A DNA stretch of 31,287 bases, taken from the NCBI GenBank assembly GCA_902475785.1, contig CABSAN010000022.1:1-31287 (forward strand), given 5' to 3'. Below, one piece after another: positions 8,860 to 18,018 of the stretch; position 1 is the stretch's first letter, and the number at the start of each line of letters is the position of its first letter. Position numbers and translations under genes: made by a program. The notes below the pieces were generated by a model. The model made no database searches. It was not told the origin of the DNA and saw only the letters and a program-made list of their open reading frames with translations. This DNA is from an uncultured Collinsella sp. GTDB lineage: Bacteria; Actinomycetota; Coriobacteriia; Coriobacteriales; Coriobacteriaceae.

Positions 8860-8891
8860 AAAAAAGCGACTCCTCCCAAAAGAAGAGCCGC
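8860..8891 (-). terminator. Intrinsic terminator or attenuator just upstream of the methyltransferase
   Basis: Read on the minus strand, a stem formed by 8891-8882 and 8875-8866 pairs with G-U wobbles and is followed by six U residues (A-run 8860-8865). The U-run ends only seven bases before the AGGAGG of the methyltransferase gene. It could simply end the upstream transcript, in which case the methyltransferase promoter has little room. It could also act as an attenuator. Confidence 0.7.
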
Positions 8892-9002
8892 AACCAGCAT
8901 ATATCAGAAAGAACCGATCCAACGCCAAACCGTCGCATCGACCATGTAGTGCAGGAGCGAAGCAACTGCAACCGGGATAGAACTCAACCGAGGTCCCGTT
9001 GT

Positions 9003-9143
9003 GCGGGAGCCCCGGGGAGGGCAAATATATAAGGTCGATCGCGAGTTCCGCACGAGCCGGAGAGCACTTAATGTGCTCTCCGTGCGAGTCAGGACTGTCC
9101 GAGCAGGCGACCTTATATATTTGCCCTCCCCGGGGCTCCTCGC
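9003..9143. repeat. Long perfect inverted repeat with nested hairpin
   Basis: The 32 bases 9006-9037 are perfectly complementary to 9108-9139. A bulged base then allows three more pairs (9003-9005 with 9141-9143). Nested inside is a second perfect 10-bp hairpin, 9058-9067 with 9073-9082, around a TTAAT loop. The arms are half GC-rich (GGAGCCCCGGGGAGGG) and half AT-rich (CAAATATATAAGG). It starts 14 bases after the stop of the UPF0210 gene and has no adjacent T-run. It could be a small mobile element with terminal inverted repeats, or a very stable RNA. It does not match a family I can name with certainty. Confidence 0.85.
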
Positions 9144-9156
9144 CCGAACCCCTAAG

Positions 9157-10521
9157 CTAGTTCTTCAGCGAGTTCAGCGGTGCCGGGAAGCGTCCACCAC
9201 GGTGGGCAAGCACGGTGCCGGCGTTGGGGTTCACCGGCATGATGGGCGCACGGCCGAACAGGCCGCCGTACTCGACGCAGTCGCCCACGCCCTTGCCGAT
9301 GGCGGGAATCACGCGCACGGCCGTGGTCTTGTTGTTGATAACGCCGATGGCCATCTCGTCGGCGATGATGCCGGCGATGGTCTCGACCGGGGTGTCGCCG
9401 GGGATGGCGATCATGTCCAGGCCAACGGAGCACACGCAGGTCATGGCCTCGAGCTTCTCGAGCGAAAGCGCGCTGGCTTCGACGGCGGCGATCATGCCGG
9501 CATCCTCGGACACGGGGATAAAGGCGCCCGAGAGACCGCCCACGCTGGAGCTGGCCATGACGCCGCCCTTCTTGACGGCATCGTTGAGCATGGCGAGTGC
9601 GCAGGTCGTGCCCGGGCCACCGCAGGTGCCCACGCCGATGATCTCGAGGATGCGGGCAACGGAGTCGCCGATGGCGGGCGTGGGAGCCAGCGACAGGTCG
9701 ACAATGCCCTTCTCGACACCCAGGCGATGGGCGGCCTCGCGGCTCATGAGCTCGCCGGCGCGGGTGATCTTAAAGGCGGTCTGCTTAATCTTTTCGGCGA
9801 CTTCCATCATCGATGCGGAATCGGGCAGCGTCTCCAGGGCTGCGGCCATAACGCCGGGGCCCGAAACGCCTACGTTGATGACAGCGTCGGCCTCGCCACC
9901 GCCGTGGACGGCGCCCGCCATAAACGGGGAGTCCTCGACCATATTGGCAAAGCAGACAAACTTGGAAGCGCCGACGGAGTCCTGGTCGGCCGTGAGCTTA
10001 GCGGCGTCGATGATGGTCTGCGCAGCCATGAGTACGGCGTCCATGTTGATGCCGGCACGCAGACTGGCGACGTTGACGCTGGAGCAGACGCGGCTCGTGG
10101 TGGCGAGCGCCTGCGGGATGGACTGGATGACGCGGCGGTCGGCGTCGCCGATGCCCTTCTGGACGAGTGCGGAGAAGCCACCCAGGTAATCGATGCCGAG
10201 CGTCTCGGCCGCGCGGTCGAGGGCATGCGCGATGGGGGTGAGGTCCTCATCCTTGCAGCACGCGGCGATCTGCGCCACCGGGGTGACGGAGACGCGCTTG
10301 TTGACGATGGGGATACCGTACTCGCGCTCGAGGTTCTCGGCGGTCTCGACCAGGTGCTCAGCCGTGTGCGTCACGTGGTCGTAGATCTTCGTGCACATGC
10401 GGTCGAGGTTCTCGTCGCCGCAACCCATGAGCGAAACACCCATGGTGATGGTCCTGATGTCGAGGTTCTGCTCCTCAACCATGCCGCGGGTTTCCGCGAT
10501 TTCTGCGGGCGTGATCGCCAT
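9157..10521 (-). CDS. UPF0210/DUF711 family protein
   Basis: This 454-residue protein has the hallmarks of the UPF0210 (DUF711, PFL-like) family. These are the opening ITPAEIAETRGMVEEQNLDI, the MGCGDENLDRM segment, the glycine-rich centre VHGGGEADAVINVGVSGPG and the end NPNAGTVLAHRGGRFPAPL. The biochemical function is not established; the fold is related to the pyruvate formate-lyase barrel. ATG at 10521 is chosen over the frame opening at 10578 because AGGAG lies seven bases upstream and the length then matches the family. It is downstream of metH on the same strand, across a hairpin. In many genomes it pairs with a small ACT-domain protein, which is not seen here. Confidence 0.9.
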   Translation of the reverse strand: MAITPAEIAETRGMVEEQNLDIRTITMGVSLMGCGDENLDRMCTKIYDHVTHTAEHLVETAENLEREYGIPIVNKRVSVTPVAQIAACCKDEDLTPIAHALDRAAETLGIDYLGGFSALVQKGIGDADRRVIQSIPQALATTSRVCSSVNVASLRAGINMDAVLMAAQTIIDAAKLTADQDSVGASKFVCFANMVEDSPFMAGAVHGGGEADAVINVGVSGPGVMAAALETLPDSASMMEVAEKIKQTAFKITRAGELMSREAAHRLGVEKGIVDLSLAPTPAIGDSVARILEIIGVGTCGGPGTTCALAMLNDAVKKGGVMASSSVGGLSGAFIPVSEDAGMIAAVEASALSLEKLEAMTCVCSVGLDMIAIPGDTPVETIAGIIADEMAIGVINNKTTAVRVIPAIGKGVGDCVEYGGLFGRAPIMPVNPNAGTVLAHRGGRFPAPLNSLKN

Positions 10522-10567
10522 CCTTGCGCTCCTATCTGCCAAAACGAGCATAATCTTGTCTATTCTA

Positions 10568-10603
10568 ACGTGCCGCACGTGCCAAGTGGCGCGTGCGGCA
10601 CGT
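10568..10603. repeat. 16-bp hairpin between metH and the UPF0210 gene
   Basis: The 16 bases 10568-10583 pair with 10588-10603, with one wobble, around an AAGT loop. It lies 27 bases after the metH stop and 47 bases before the next start codon. Both genes are on the minus strand, but the short T-run (TTTT at 10602-10605) is on the plus-strand side. It is therefore not a standard terminator for metH. It may act as an intercistronic processing or stabilising hairpin. Confidence 0.7.
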
Positions 10604-10629
10604 TTTGGTGCTCGGTTGTTTCCGTTGTG

Positions 10630-13179
10630 TTACTGCCCAAAGACCTCTTCGGCGATGCGTGCGCTCTCGGCGGCGTCCTTGGCGTAGTAGTCCGCGCCGA
10701 TCTGCTTGGCGTATTCGGGGGTGAGCACGGCGCCGCCCACGATGATCTTGACGCCCGGCACCTCGGCATGAAGCAGCTTGATGGTCTCCTCCATGGCGAC
10801 GACGGTGGTGGTCATAAGCGCCGAGAGGCCGACGAGCTTGATGTCGCGCTCCTGCACGGTCTTGAGCACCTCCTGCGGGTCGACGTCGCGGCCTAGGTCA
10901 AAGACGGTATAGCCGTAGTTATCGAGCAGCATTTTGACGATGTTCTTGCCGATGTCGTGGATATCGCCCTTGACGGTGGCCACGCAGATCTTACCCTTGT
11001 CGGCAATCTCGCCGGCGGGCATCAGGCGTTTGATGGTATCGAAGCCCACGCGCGCGGCCTCGGCCGAGGCCATGAGCTGCGGCAAGAAGAACTTGCCCTG
11101 GTCAAAGAGGACGCCAACCTCGTCGAGGGCGGGGATAAAGTGGTTGTTGATGAGGTCCATGGCGTCGTGATCTGCCAGCAGACGCTCGGTCTCGGCCGCG
11201 ATTTCGCCCTTGCGGCCCGAGACGACCATGTGGCGGATGGGGTCGTCGTTGCCGTCGGTGCCAGCAGCGGGCACAGTGTCGGTCGATACTGCCTGAGCCG
11301 CCGCCGGGTTCGCGGCGATCTTGTACGGATCGGTCCAGCCGGCGTAGCGCTCGATGTATCCGGTCGAGCCCTCGTCCTCAACGCTCAGGACGCGATAGCT
11401 GTAGACGGTATCCATAAAGCGCTTGGAACCCGGGTTCATGATGGGGGCATCCAGACCTGCACCAAAGGCGGCGGCCAAAAAAACCGAGCCCAGCAGCGGC
11501 CGCGCGGGCAGGCCAAAGCTGATGTTCGATACGCCGAGTGCGCACTTGACGCCCAGGCGCTCCTTGCACAGAGACATGGCACGTAGAATCTGCTCAGCCT
11601 GGCGCTGGTTGGTCGAGGCGGTCATGACCAGGCAGTCGATGAGGATGCGGTCCGGGCCGATGCCGTAATGGGCGGCCTCGGCCACGATGCGCTCGGCGAT
11701 GGCGAAGCGGGCCTCGGCGGTATCGGGGATGCCGCCCTCGTCGAGCGTAAGGCCGACGACGTTGGTGCCGTAGTGGGCCACCAGCGGAAAGATCTCATCC
11801 ATGATCCGTTGTTTGCCATTGACCGAGTTGATGATGGGCTTGCCGGCGTAGCGGCGCACGGCGGCCTCGACGGCTGCGGGGTCGGTGGAGTCGATCTGCA
11901 GCGGCAGCAGCGTGGAGCCCTGGAGCTGCTCGGTGGCCTGCTGGATGACCTTGACCCCGTCGATCTCGGGCAGGCCCACGTTGACGTCCAGGATGTCGGC
12001 GCCCTGCTCCTGCTGGCTGATGCCCTGACTCACGACGTAGTCCAGGTCGCCGTCGCGCAGGGCCTGCTGCAGGCGCTTTTTGCCGGTGGGGTTGATGCGC
12101 TCGCCGATGACGGCGATCTTGTGGCCGTCGCAGGGGAGGTCCACGACCGTCTGGGCGCTCGTGACCGACATGCTGGGCTTGCGGTGGCGCGGGCTGGGCG
12201 TGTGGTTGTCGATAAGCGTGCGCAAGGCCGCCATGTGCGCCGGCGTGGTGCCGCAGCAACCGCCCACGACGCTCACGCCGTCCTCGATCATGCCGGCGAC
12301 GGCCTCGGCGTACTCGGGTGCCTGGATATCAAAGACGGTATTGCCGTCATCGTCCACGCGGGGCAGTCCCGCATTGGCCTGCACCATAACGGGCTTGTCG
12401 GTGACGGTGAGCATGCGCGCGGCGAGCCCTCGGAGCTCGGCCGGGCCCTGGCTGCAGTTGATGCCCAGGACGTCGGCGCCGATGGCGTCGAGGGTGATGG
12501 CGGCGACCTCGGGGCTCGTTCCCAGGAAGGTACGGCCGTCTTCCTCAAAGGTCATGGTGGCAAAGACGGGCAGGTCGGAGTTCTCGCGGCAGGCGAGGAC
12601 GGCCGCCTTGATCTCGGCCAGGTCGGTCATGGTCTCGATAATAAAGAGGTCGACGCCCGCAGCGACGCCGGCGCGCACCTCCTCGGCAAAGAGGTCGTAG
12701 GCCTCGTCAAAGCTGAGGGTGCCCAGGGGGCGCAGCAGGGCGCCGATGGGGCCGATGTCGCCGGCGACGTAGCGGGCGCCGGCCTCGCGGGCGCAGGTGA
12801 CTGCCGCGGCAAAGACGTCTGCCACGGTGGCGGCGCCGTCGAGCTTGTGGGCGTTGGCGCCAAAGGTGTTGGCGGTGATCACGTCACAGCCAGCTTCGAC
12901 GTACTGACGCTGGATATCGGTGATGACCCGGGGTTCCTCAAAGTTGAGCAGTTCGGGCAGGGCGCCTGCCTTCATGCCGGCGGCCTGCAACATGGTGCCC
13001 ATGCCGCCGTCAAACAGCAGGTGCCCGGTGCCCTCGATGGCGGCACGCAGGCGATCGTCCTTAATGCGAAGGTCATCGATCGTGCGCGTTTTGTACGCGG
13101 CACCGTTGCAGCGCGCAGCATTGACGGGTGCCGCCAGCGCGGCACCGTCCAGATCATGAGTGATAAGCGGAGTAAACAT
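10630..13179 (-). CDS. metH: Cobalamin-dependent methionine synthase without reactivation domain
   Basis: MetH transfers a methyl group from methyltetrahydrofolate to homocysteine via cobalamin. The 849-residue protein has three modules. The first is the homocysteine domain with zinc ligands C242, C308 and C309 (GGCCGTTP). The second is the folate-binding barrel from about 355 (VIGERINPTGKKRL). The third is the B12 module at the end, with D739-I-H741-D-I-G giving the cobalt-ligating histidine. It stops after the B12 fold, and the AdoMet reactivation domain found in E. coli MetH is encoded by the adjacent gene at 13189. About 40 residues precede the expected start of the first domain. Because TAGGAG lies six bases before the ATG at 13179, I take this extension as real. 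It is nine bases downstream of the reactivation gene, so the two are co-transcribed. Confidence 0.95.
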   Translation of the reverse strand: MFTPLITHDLDGAALAAPVNAARCNGAAYKTRTIDDLRIKDDRLRAAIEGTGHLLFDGGMGTMLQAAGMKAGALPELLNFEEPRVITDIQRQYVEAGCDVITANTFGANAHKLDGAATVADVFAAAVTCAREAGARYVAGDIGPIGALLRPLGTLSFDEAYDLFAEEVRAGVAAGVDLFIIETMTDLAEIKAAVLACRENSDLPVFATMTFEEDGRTFLGTSPEVAAITLDAIGADVLGINCSQGPAELRGLAARMLTVTDKPVMVQANAGLPRVDDDGNTVFDIQAPEYAEAVAGMIEDGVSVVGGCCGTTPAHMAALRTLIDNHTPSPRHRKPSMSVTSAQTVVDLPCDGHKIAVIGERINPTGKKRLQQALRDGDLDYVVSQGISQQEQGADILDVNVGLPEIDGVKVIQQATEQLQGSTLLPLQIDSTDPAAVEAAVRRYAGKPIINSVNGKQRIMDEIFPLVAHYGTNVVGLTLDEGGIPDTAEARFAIAERIVAEAAHYGIGPDRILIDCLVMTASTNQRQAEQILRAMSLCKERLGVKCALGVSNISFGLPARPLLGSVFLAAAFGAGLDAPIMNPGSKRFMDTVYSYRVLSVEDEGSTGYIERYAGWTDPYKIAANPAAAQAVSTDTVPAAGTDGNDDPIRHMVVSGRKGEIAAETERLLADHDAMDLINNHFIPALDEVGVLFDQGKFFLPQLMASAEAARVGFDTIKRLMPAGEIADKGKICVATVKGDIHDIGKNIVKMLLDNYGYTVFDLGRDVDPQEVLKTVQERDIKLVGLSALMTTTVVAMEETIKLLHAEVPGVKIIVGGAVLTPEYAKQIGADYYAKDAAESARIAEEVFGQ

Positions 13180-13188
13180 CGATGGCTC

Positions 13189-13977
13189 CTAATGGCTGGA
13201 ATAGCAGGTGGTGTGGGCGGCGCGGAAGCGGCAGTGCTCACGCATGCGGCAGATATTGCAGGTGGGGCGGCTCTGGGCGTCGTGGACTTCGCCGTCAAAC
13301 AGGCCGATCACCGCGGTCACGCTCTTGGTGGGCATGAGCAGGCTGGTGGGGGTGACGGTAAGTCCAATGAGGCGCGTGGCGTTGAGTGCATCCACGATCG
13401 AGCGCTGGGCCGAGAGCGGGCAGTCGCCATAGCCGGGACTAAAGCGCCAGTTGCCGGCGAGCCCATGAACGGCGGCGTCCGTCTTGACCTGCTGGTCCAT
13501 TTGCTCAACGGCGGCTTCTACATAGGCAGAGCATGCGGCGTCGAGCACGGCGCCTTCCAGGGGTTGCTGAGCTCCGGTGGTTCGCAGACGGCGTTCGGCA
13601 GACATCCCGAGGGTACATGCCATGAGCGCCGCCAGGCGGGCGTCCTTAAGGTGGCGATAGATATCACGACCCCGCAGCTCAACATTGGTGCCAACCAAGC
13701 GGATGCAGGGCTCGCCCTGCTCGTCAACGCCCGTGGCATCGACGGCAAACACGCGTCGCACGCCGCGGGGCTCGATATCCAGCTCTAGGCGCTCGACCAC
13801 AAGCTCAATTCGTCGTGACAGCTCGGGCTCAATCTGCTGGCCGCCGTAGCCCAGATACCGCAGCATCTCGGCACGGTCGACACGAGGGTGGTGGGCAGCG
13901 TCGATACGGTAAAGCGCCGGCGACGCAAGGTCGGCCGGCACTTCAACAACGGTTGTATCGACGTGCGGTTTTTCCAT
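13189..13977 (-). CDS. Methionine synthase reactivation domain protein
   Basis: This 262-residue protein corresponds to the C-terminal AdoMet-binding domain of MetH, which reductively remethylates inactive cob(II)alamin. It shows the RFSPGYGDCPL motif (R178, S180, G182-Y183), the signature that holds AdoMet, and LLMPTKSVTAVIGL at 213-226. The tail has four cysteines, C240, C243, C249 and C258, which could bind a metal; I know of no role for them. Its start overlaps the metF stop by one base (TAATG), so translation is coupled, and metH follows after nine bases. The order metF, reactivation subunit, metH strongly supports the assignment as the missing MetH module. Confidence 0.9.
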   Translation of the reverse strand: MEKPHVDTTVVEVPADLASPALYRIDAAHHPRVDRAEMLRYLGYGGQQIEPELSRRIELVVERLELDIEPRGVRRVFAVDATGVDEQGEPCIRLVGTNVELRGRDIYRHLKDARLAALMACTLGMSAERRLRTTGAQQPLEGAVLDAACSAYVEAAVEQMDQQVKTDAAVHGLAGNWRFSPGYGDCPLSAQRSIVDALNATRLIGLTVTPTSLLMPTKSVTAVIGLFDGEVHDAQSRPTCNICRMREHCRFRAAHTTCYSSH

Positions 13978-14849
13978 TACCCCAGGCGCTCCATAATGGT
14001 CGCGGCGATTGCAGGACGGTTCATAGTGTACAGGTGCAGACCGTCGGCGCCGTGCTCCTTAAGGTCGCAAAGCTGACGAGCAGCATAATCTACACCGGCT
14101 GCCTGCAGGCTCTCGGGGTCGTTCTCGTACTTGGCGAGGATCTTGATGACGGGGGAGGGCAGCGACGCGCCGCACATAAAGACCATGCGGCTGATTTGCG
14201 ACTTGCCCATAAACGGCATGATGCCCGCGGTAATGGGCACGGTGATGCCGGCCTTGTCGGCAAGCTCGCGGAAGCGATAGAAGCACTCGTTATCAAAGAA
14301 GAGCTGTGTCACAAAGAAGCTTGCGCCGGCATCTTGCTTTTGCTTGAGGTGCTCGACCGAGACGTTGAGGTCCTCGCAGGCAATGTGGCCCTCGGGGTAG
14401 GCTGCGGCGCCCACACAAAAGCCGGCGTCGACGAGCTCGGGGATGAGGTCGCGGGCGTAGGCGTAGTCCGAGGCGGGCTTGTCGTCCTCGGTCGCGCCAG
14501 CGGGAAGATCACCACGCAGGGCCAGGATGTTTTCAACGCCGGCGGTGCGATACTCGTCAATCTTGGCGGCGATGTCGGCGTGGGTGCGGCCCACGCAGGT
14601 GAGATGCGCTACCGAGGGCGTATCGAATTCGCTCGAAATCATATGCGCGATGGGGGCGGTGGTGGCACCGTTACCCGAGCCGCCGGCCGAGCAGGTGACC
14701 GAGACAAAGCTCGGCGAAAGCTTGCACAGATTGCCTGCCACTTCGCGAGCCGTGTCGAGGGTTAGCTCGCCCTTGGGCGGGAACATCTCAAACGAAACGG
14801 GTGCGGTGCCCTGGGATGCTGCCTGCTTAAAAACCTCGTCGACGCGCAT
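13977..14849 (-). CDS. metF: Methylenetetrahydrofolate reductase
   Basis: MetF reduces methylene-THF to the methyl-THF used by MetH. The 290-residue protein has PVSFEMFPPKGE near the N-terminus with the catalytic Glu. It also has SVTCSAGGSG, HLTCVGRT, LALRGDLPAG and the ASFFVTQLFFDNECFYRF segment of the flavin-dependent TIM barrel. The frame opens at 14891, but ATG at 14849 is preceded by AAGGAG at good spacing and gives the family length. It heads the operon metF, reactivation subunit, metH, so the enzyme that makes methyl-THF is made with the one that consumes it. The leader has a small hairpin at 14905-14921, but I see no SAM or B12 riboswitch. Confidence 0.95.
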   Translation of the reverse strand: MRVDEVFKQAASQGTAPVSFEMFPPKGELTLDTAREVAGNLCKLSPSFVSVTCSAGGSGNGATTAPIAHMISSEFDTPSVAHLTCVGRTHADIAAKIDEYRTAGVENILALRGDLPAGATEDDKPASDYAYARDLIPELVDAGFCVGAAAYPEGHIACEDLNVSVEHLKQKQDAGASFFVTQLFFDNECFYRFRELADKAGITVPITAGIMPFMGKSQISRMVFMCGASLPSPVIKILAKYENDPESLQAAGVDYAARQLCDLKEHGADGLHLYTMNRPAIAATIMERLG

Positions 14850-14983
14850 ATCGTGCTCCTTTAGATGCCTGGGTGCGATGTTTTGTTGCAAGGATTCTAC
14901 AGCACCACTGTGTTACGGTGGAGTTTCACTCGCTATTTGGGGATACCAATCAAAGATGCCTTGCTATCGGCATTTCCTATAAC

Positions 14984-15071
14984 AGGGTAGTCAATCTAAG
15001 ATGGGGCTATATTGAATGGTATTTGATGCGAAATACCAGTTAAGAAAGCCCCGTCCCAAATTGACTACCCT
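14984..15071. repeat. 88-bp three-tier palindromic element between metF and glnN
   Basis: The ends AGGGTAGTCAAT (14984-14995) and ATTGACTACCCT (15060-15071) are perfect inverted repeats. Inside them, 15001-15008 pairs with 15047-15054 (GGGGCT/AGCCCC core). In the centre, TGGTATTT (15017-15024) pairs with AAATACCA (15031-15038) around a six-base loop. The two halves align along their length as imperfect terminal repeats. The element sits between divergent genes, where no terminator is needed, so a MITE-like repeat or a regulatory structure is more likely. The rest of the 14850-15276 spacer shows only promoter-like AT-rich sequence and the glnN leader hairpins. Confidence 0.75.
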
Positions 15072-15159
15072 TAAATCATGGGGAGAGGTCTGCAATTTAT
15101 ACAGTTGATTGGCCATTAAGGGCGGCAGCGCCGCTGTGATGCGGTAACCTCATTGATTG

Positions 15160-15254
15160 GTTTCGCGACAGCAACATAACGGTAATGTCGCGGAAACACG
15201 GCGAGTCTAAGCTACGACTCGTTCGTTAGTAATCAACACCGCATCTCACGCGGT
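15160..15254 (+). promoter_or_regulatory. Leader of glnN with three consecutive hairpins
   Basis: Three hairpins follow one another before the glnN ribosome-binding site. The first pairs 15160-15170 with 15186-15197 (GTTTCGCGACA against TGTCGCGGAAAC, one bulge). The second pairs CGAGTC 15202-15207 with GACTCG 15216-15221. The third pairs ACCGC 15238-15242 with GCGGT 15250-15254. The last ends about ten bases before the AAGGGAG. This may be a regulatory leader for nitrogen control, but I cannot match a known glutamine riboswitch. Confidence 0.4.
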
Positions 15255-15276
15255 GCCGATACGAAGGGAGTTCCGT

Positions 15277-17364
<2,088 letters not shown>

Positions 17365-17393
17365 AACGTAGCTGACATATCGTCACGGTATTG

Positions 17394-17428
17394 AGCCGGG
17401 GTCCGCATCGCGCGGGCCCCGGCTTTTT
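17394..17428 (+). terminator. Intrinsic terminator of glnN
   Basis: The 13 bases AGCCGGGGTCCGC (17394-17406) pair with GCGGGCCCCGGCT (17412-17424), with one mismatch or wobble, and the T-run continues to 17428. It lies about 30 bases after the glnN stop. A further imperfect hairpin follows at about 17431-17463. Confidence 0.92.
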
Positions 17429-17480
17429 GATTGCGAAGGACGCTTAGGAGTCCGTTTTGCAACTGATTCGCCCACGTAAT

Positions 17481-17714
17481 AAGGGGTCGTGGGCAAAAAA
17501 CGTCAAATATGAGTACTGTCACAAGTTCTGTAGCATTATTTTTTGTAAAATATGCTGTGTTACGCAACATATGTCCAAGTACTTAGCTGATAAAAGCCTG
17601 CAATTCTTCCGCCGTAGGATTCCTGGCGTCTAAATCGCCTTCTGGTGATATGCAATCGCTGTTACTAAATTGGTAACAGTACTCATATTTGCTATTTTTT
17701 GACCACGGGCCCTT
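17481..17714. mobile_element. MITE-like element with long terminal inverted repeats
   Basis: The 39 bases from 17481 and the complement of the 39 bases ending at 17714 align with about eight mismatches. The inner 16 are perfect (CAAATATGAGTACTGT at 17504-17519 against 17676-17691). The interior of about 155 bases is AT-rich and has no convincing gene. A non-coding body with long inverted ends fits a miniature inverted-repeat element, but I see no clear target-site duplication. In one frame both ends also read as a similar peptide (KYEYC at the inner edge), so the arms may have been copied from a coding sequence. Confidence 0.55.
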
Positions 17715-17744
17715 GGATGGCAGTGTGATTTTATGCCCTCGGGG

Positions 17745-17830
17745 TTCGAATCCCCGGCACATGGATAGCAAAAAGCCCGTCACCGCAAGGGCAACGAGCT
17801 TCTCAGTTTAAATGGTGCCCCCAGCGGGAT
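17745..17830. repeat. Distal copy of the tRNA-Glu 3'-end/terminator repeat
   Basis: This 86-base unit is a diverged direct copy of 17934-18018. It starts with TTCGAATCCCCGGCACAT, continues through an AGCAAAAAGCCCG hairpin (here degenerate) and ends with 18 bases (17813-17830) identical to the 3' end of tRNA-Glu including CCA. The 100 bases that follow to the next copy (17831-17933) are very GC-rich and contain no gene I can support. Confidence 0.75.
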
Positions 17831-17933
17831 GTCCGCGTGCGGCTGGCGCCGCCCGCCTTCGCTGCGTCGCTCCGCTCCTTGCGTGCTGCGCTGGAAAACG
17901 CTTCGCGTTTCCTCAGCTCCGCACCCTGTCGGC

Positions 17934-18018
17934 TTCGAATCCCGGCATATCGGTAGCAAAAAGCCCGCTACCGAATTGGTAACGGGCTTCTCAGATTCTG
18001 TGGTGCCCCCAGCGGGAT
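17934..18018. repeat. Proximal copy of the tRNA-Glu 3'-end/terminator repeat
   Basis: This 85-base unit runs from TTCGAATCCCGGCATATC through the functional tRNA terminator into the last 18 bases of the intact tRNA-Glu gene (18001-18018). The far end, TTCGAATCCC, resembles the T-arm of a tRNA read on the plus strand. The unit therefore looks like the space between two convergent tRNA genes, of which only tRNA-Glu remains. Confidence 0.7.
17958..17988 (-). terminator. Intrinsic terminator of tRNA-Glu
   Basis: On the minus strand the stem 17988-17978 pairs with 17972-17962 around a five-base loop, with one mismatch. It is followed by U residues (A-run 17958-17962). It lies 12 bases downstream of the tRNA CCA end. 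Confidence 0.85.

Noticed and set aside
8841..8900. Hydrophobic N-terminal extension of the methyltransferase resembling a signal anchor
   Set aside because: A strong AGGAGG seven bases before GTG at 8840 and a U-tailed hairpin within the extension show that this part is leader, not protein.
9003..9143. CRISPR array or phage attachment site reading of the palindrome
   Set aside because: There is no series of direct repeats with spacers and no integrase or tRNA next to it.
9001..10896. 631-codon open frame on the plus strand over the UPF0210 gene
   Set aside because: It is antisense to a conserved gene and its composition (many His, Asp, Gly) is typical of a reverse-frame shadow. It also runs through the palindrome at 9003-9143.
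11668..13788. 706-codon plus-strand open frame over metH and the reactivation gene
   Set aside because: It is a shadow of two well-recognised genes; no domain or start signal was seen.
17741..17770. Possible second tRNA on the plus strand, from a T-arm-like GGGGTTCGAATCCCC
   Set aside because: No matching acceptor, D-arm or anticodon arm lies upstream, so only a fragment is present.
17583..17783. 66-codon minus-strand open frame across the right end of the MITE-like element
   Set aside because: It spans the repeat end and the tRNA-repeat region, lacks a good ribosome-binding site and matches nothing I know.
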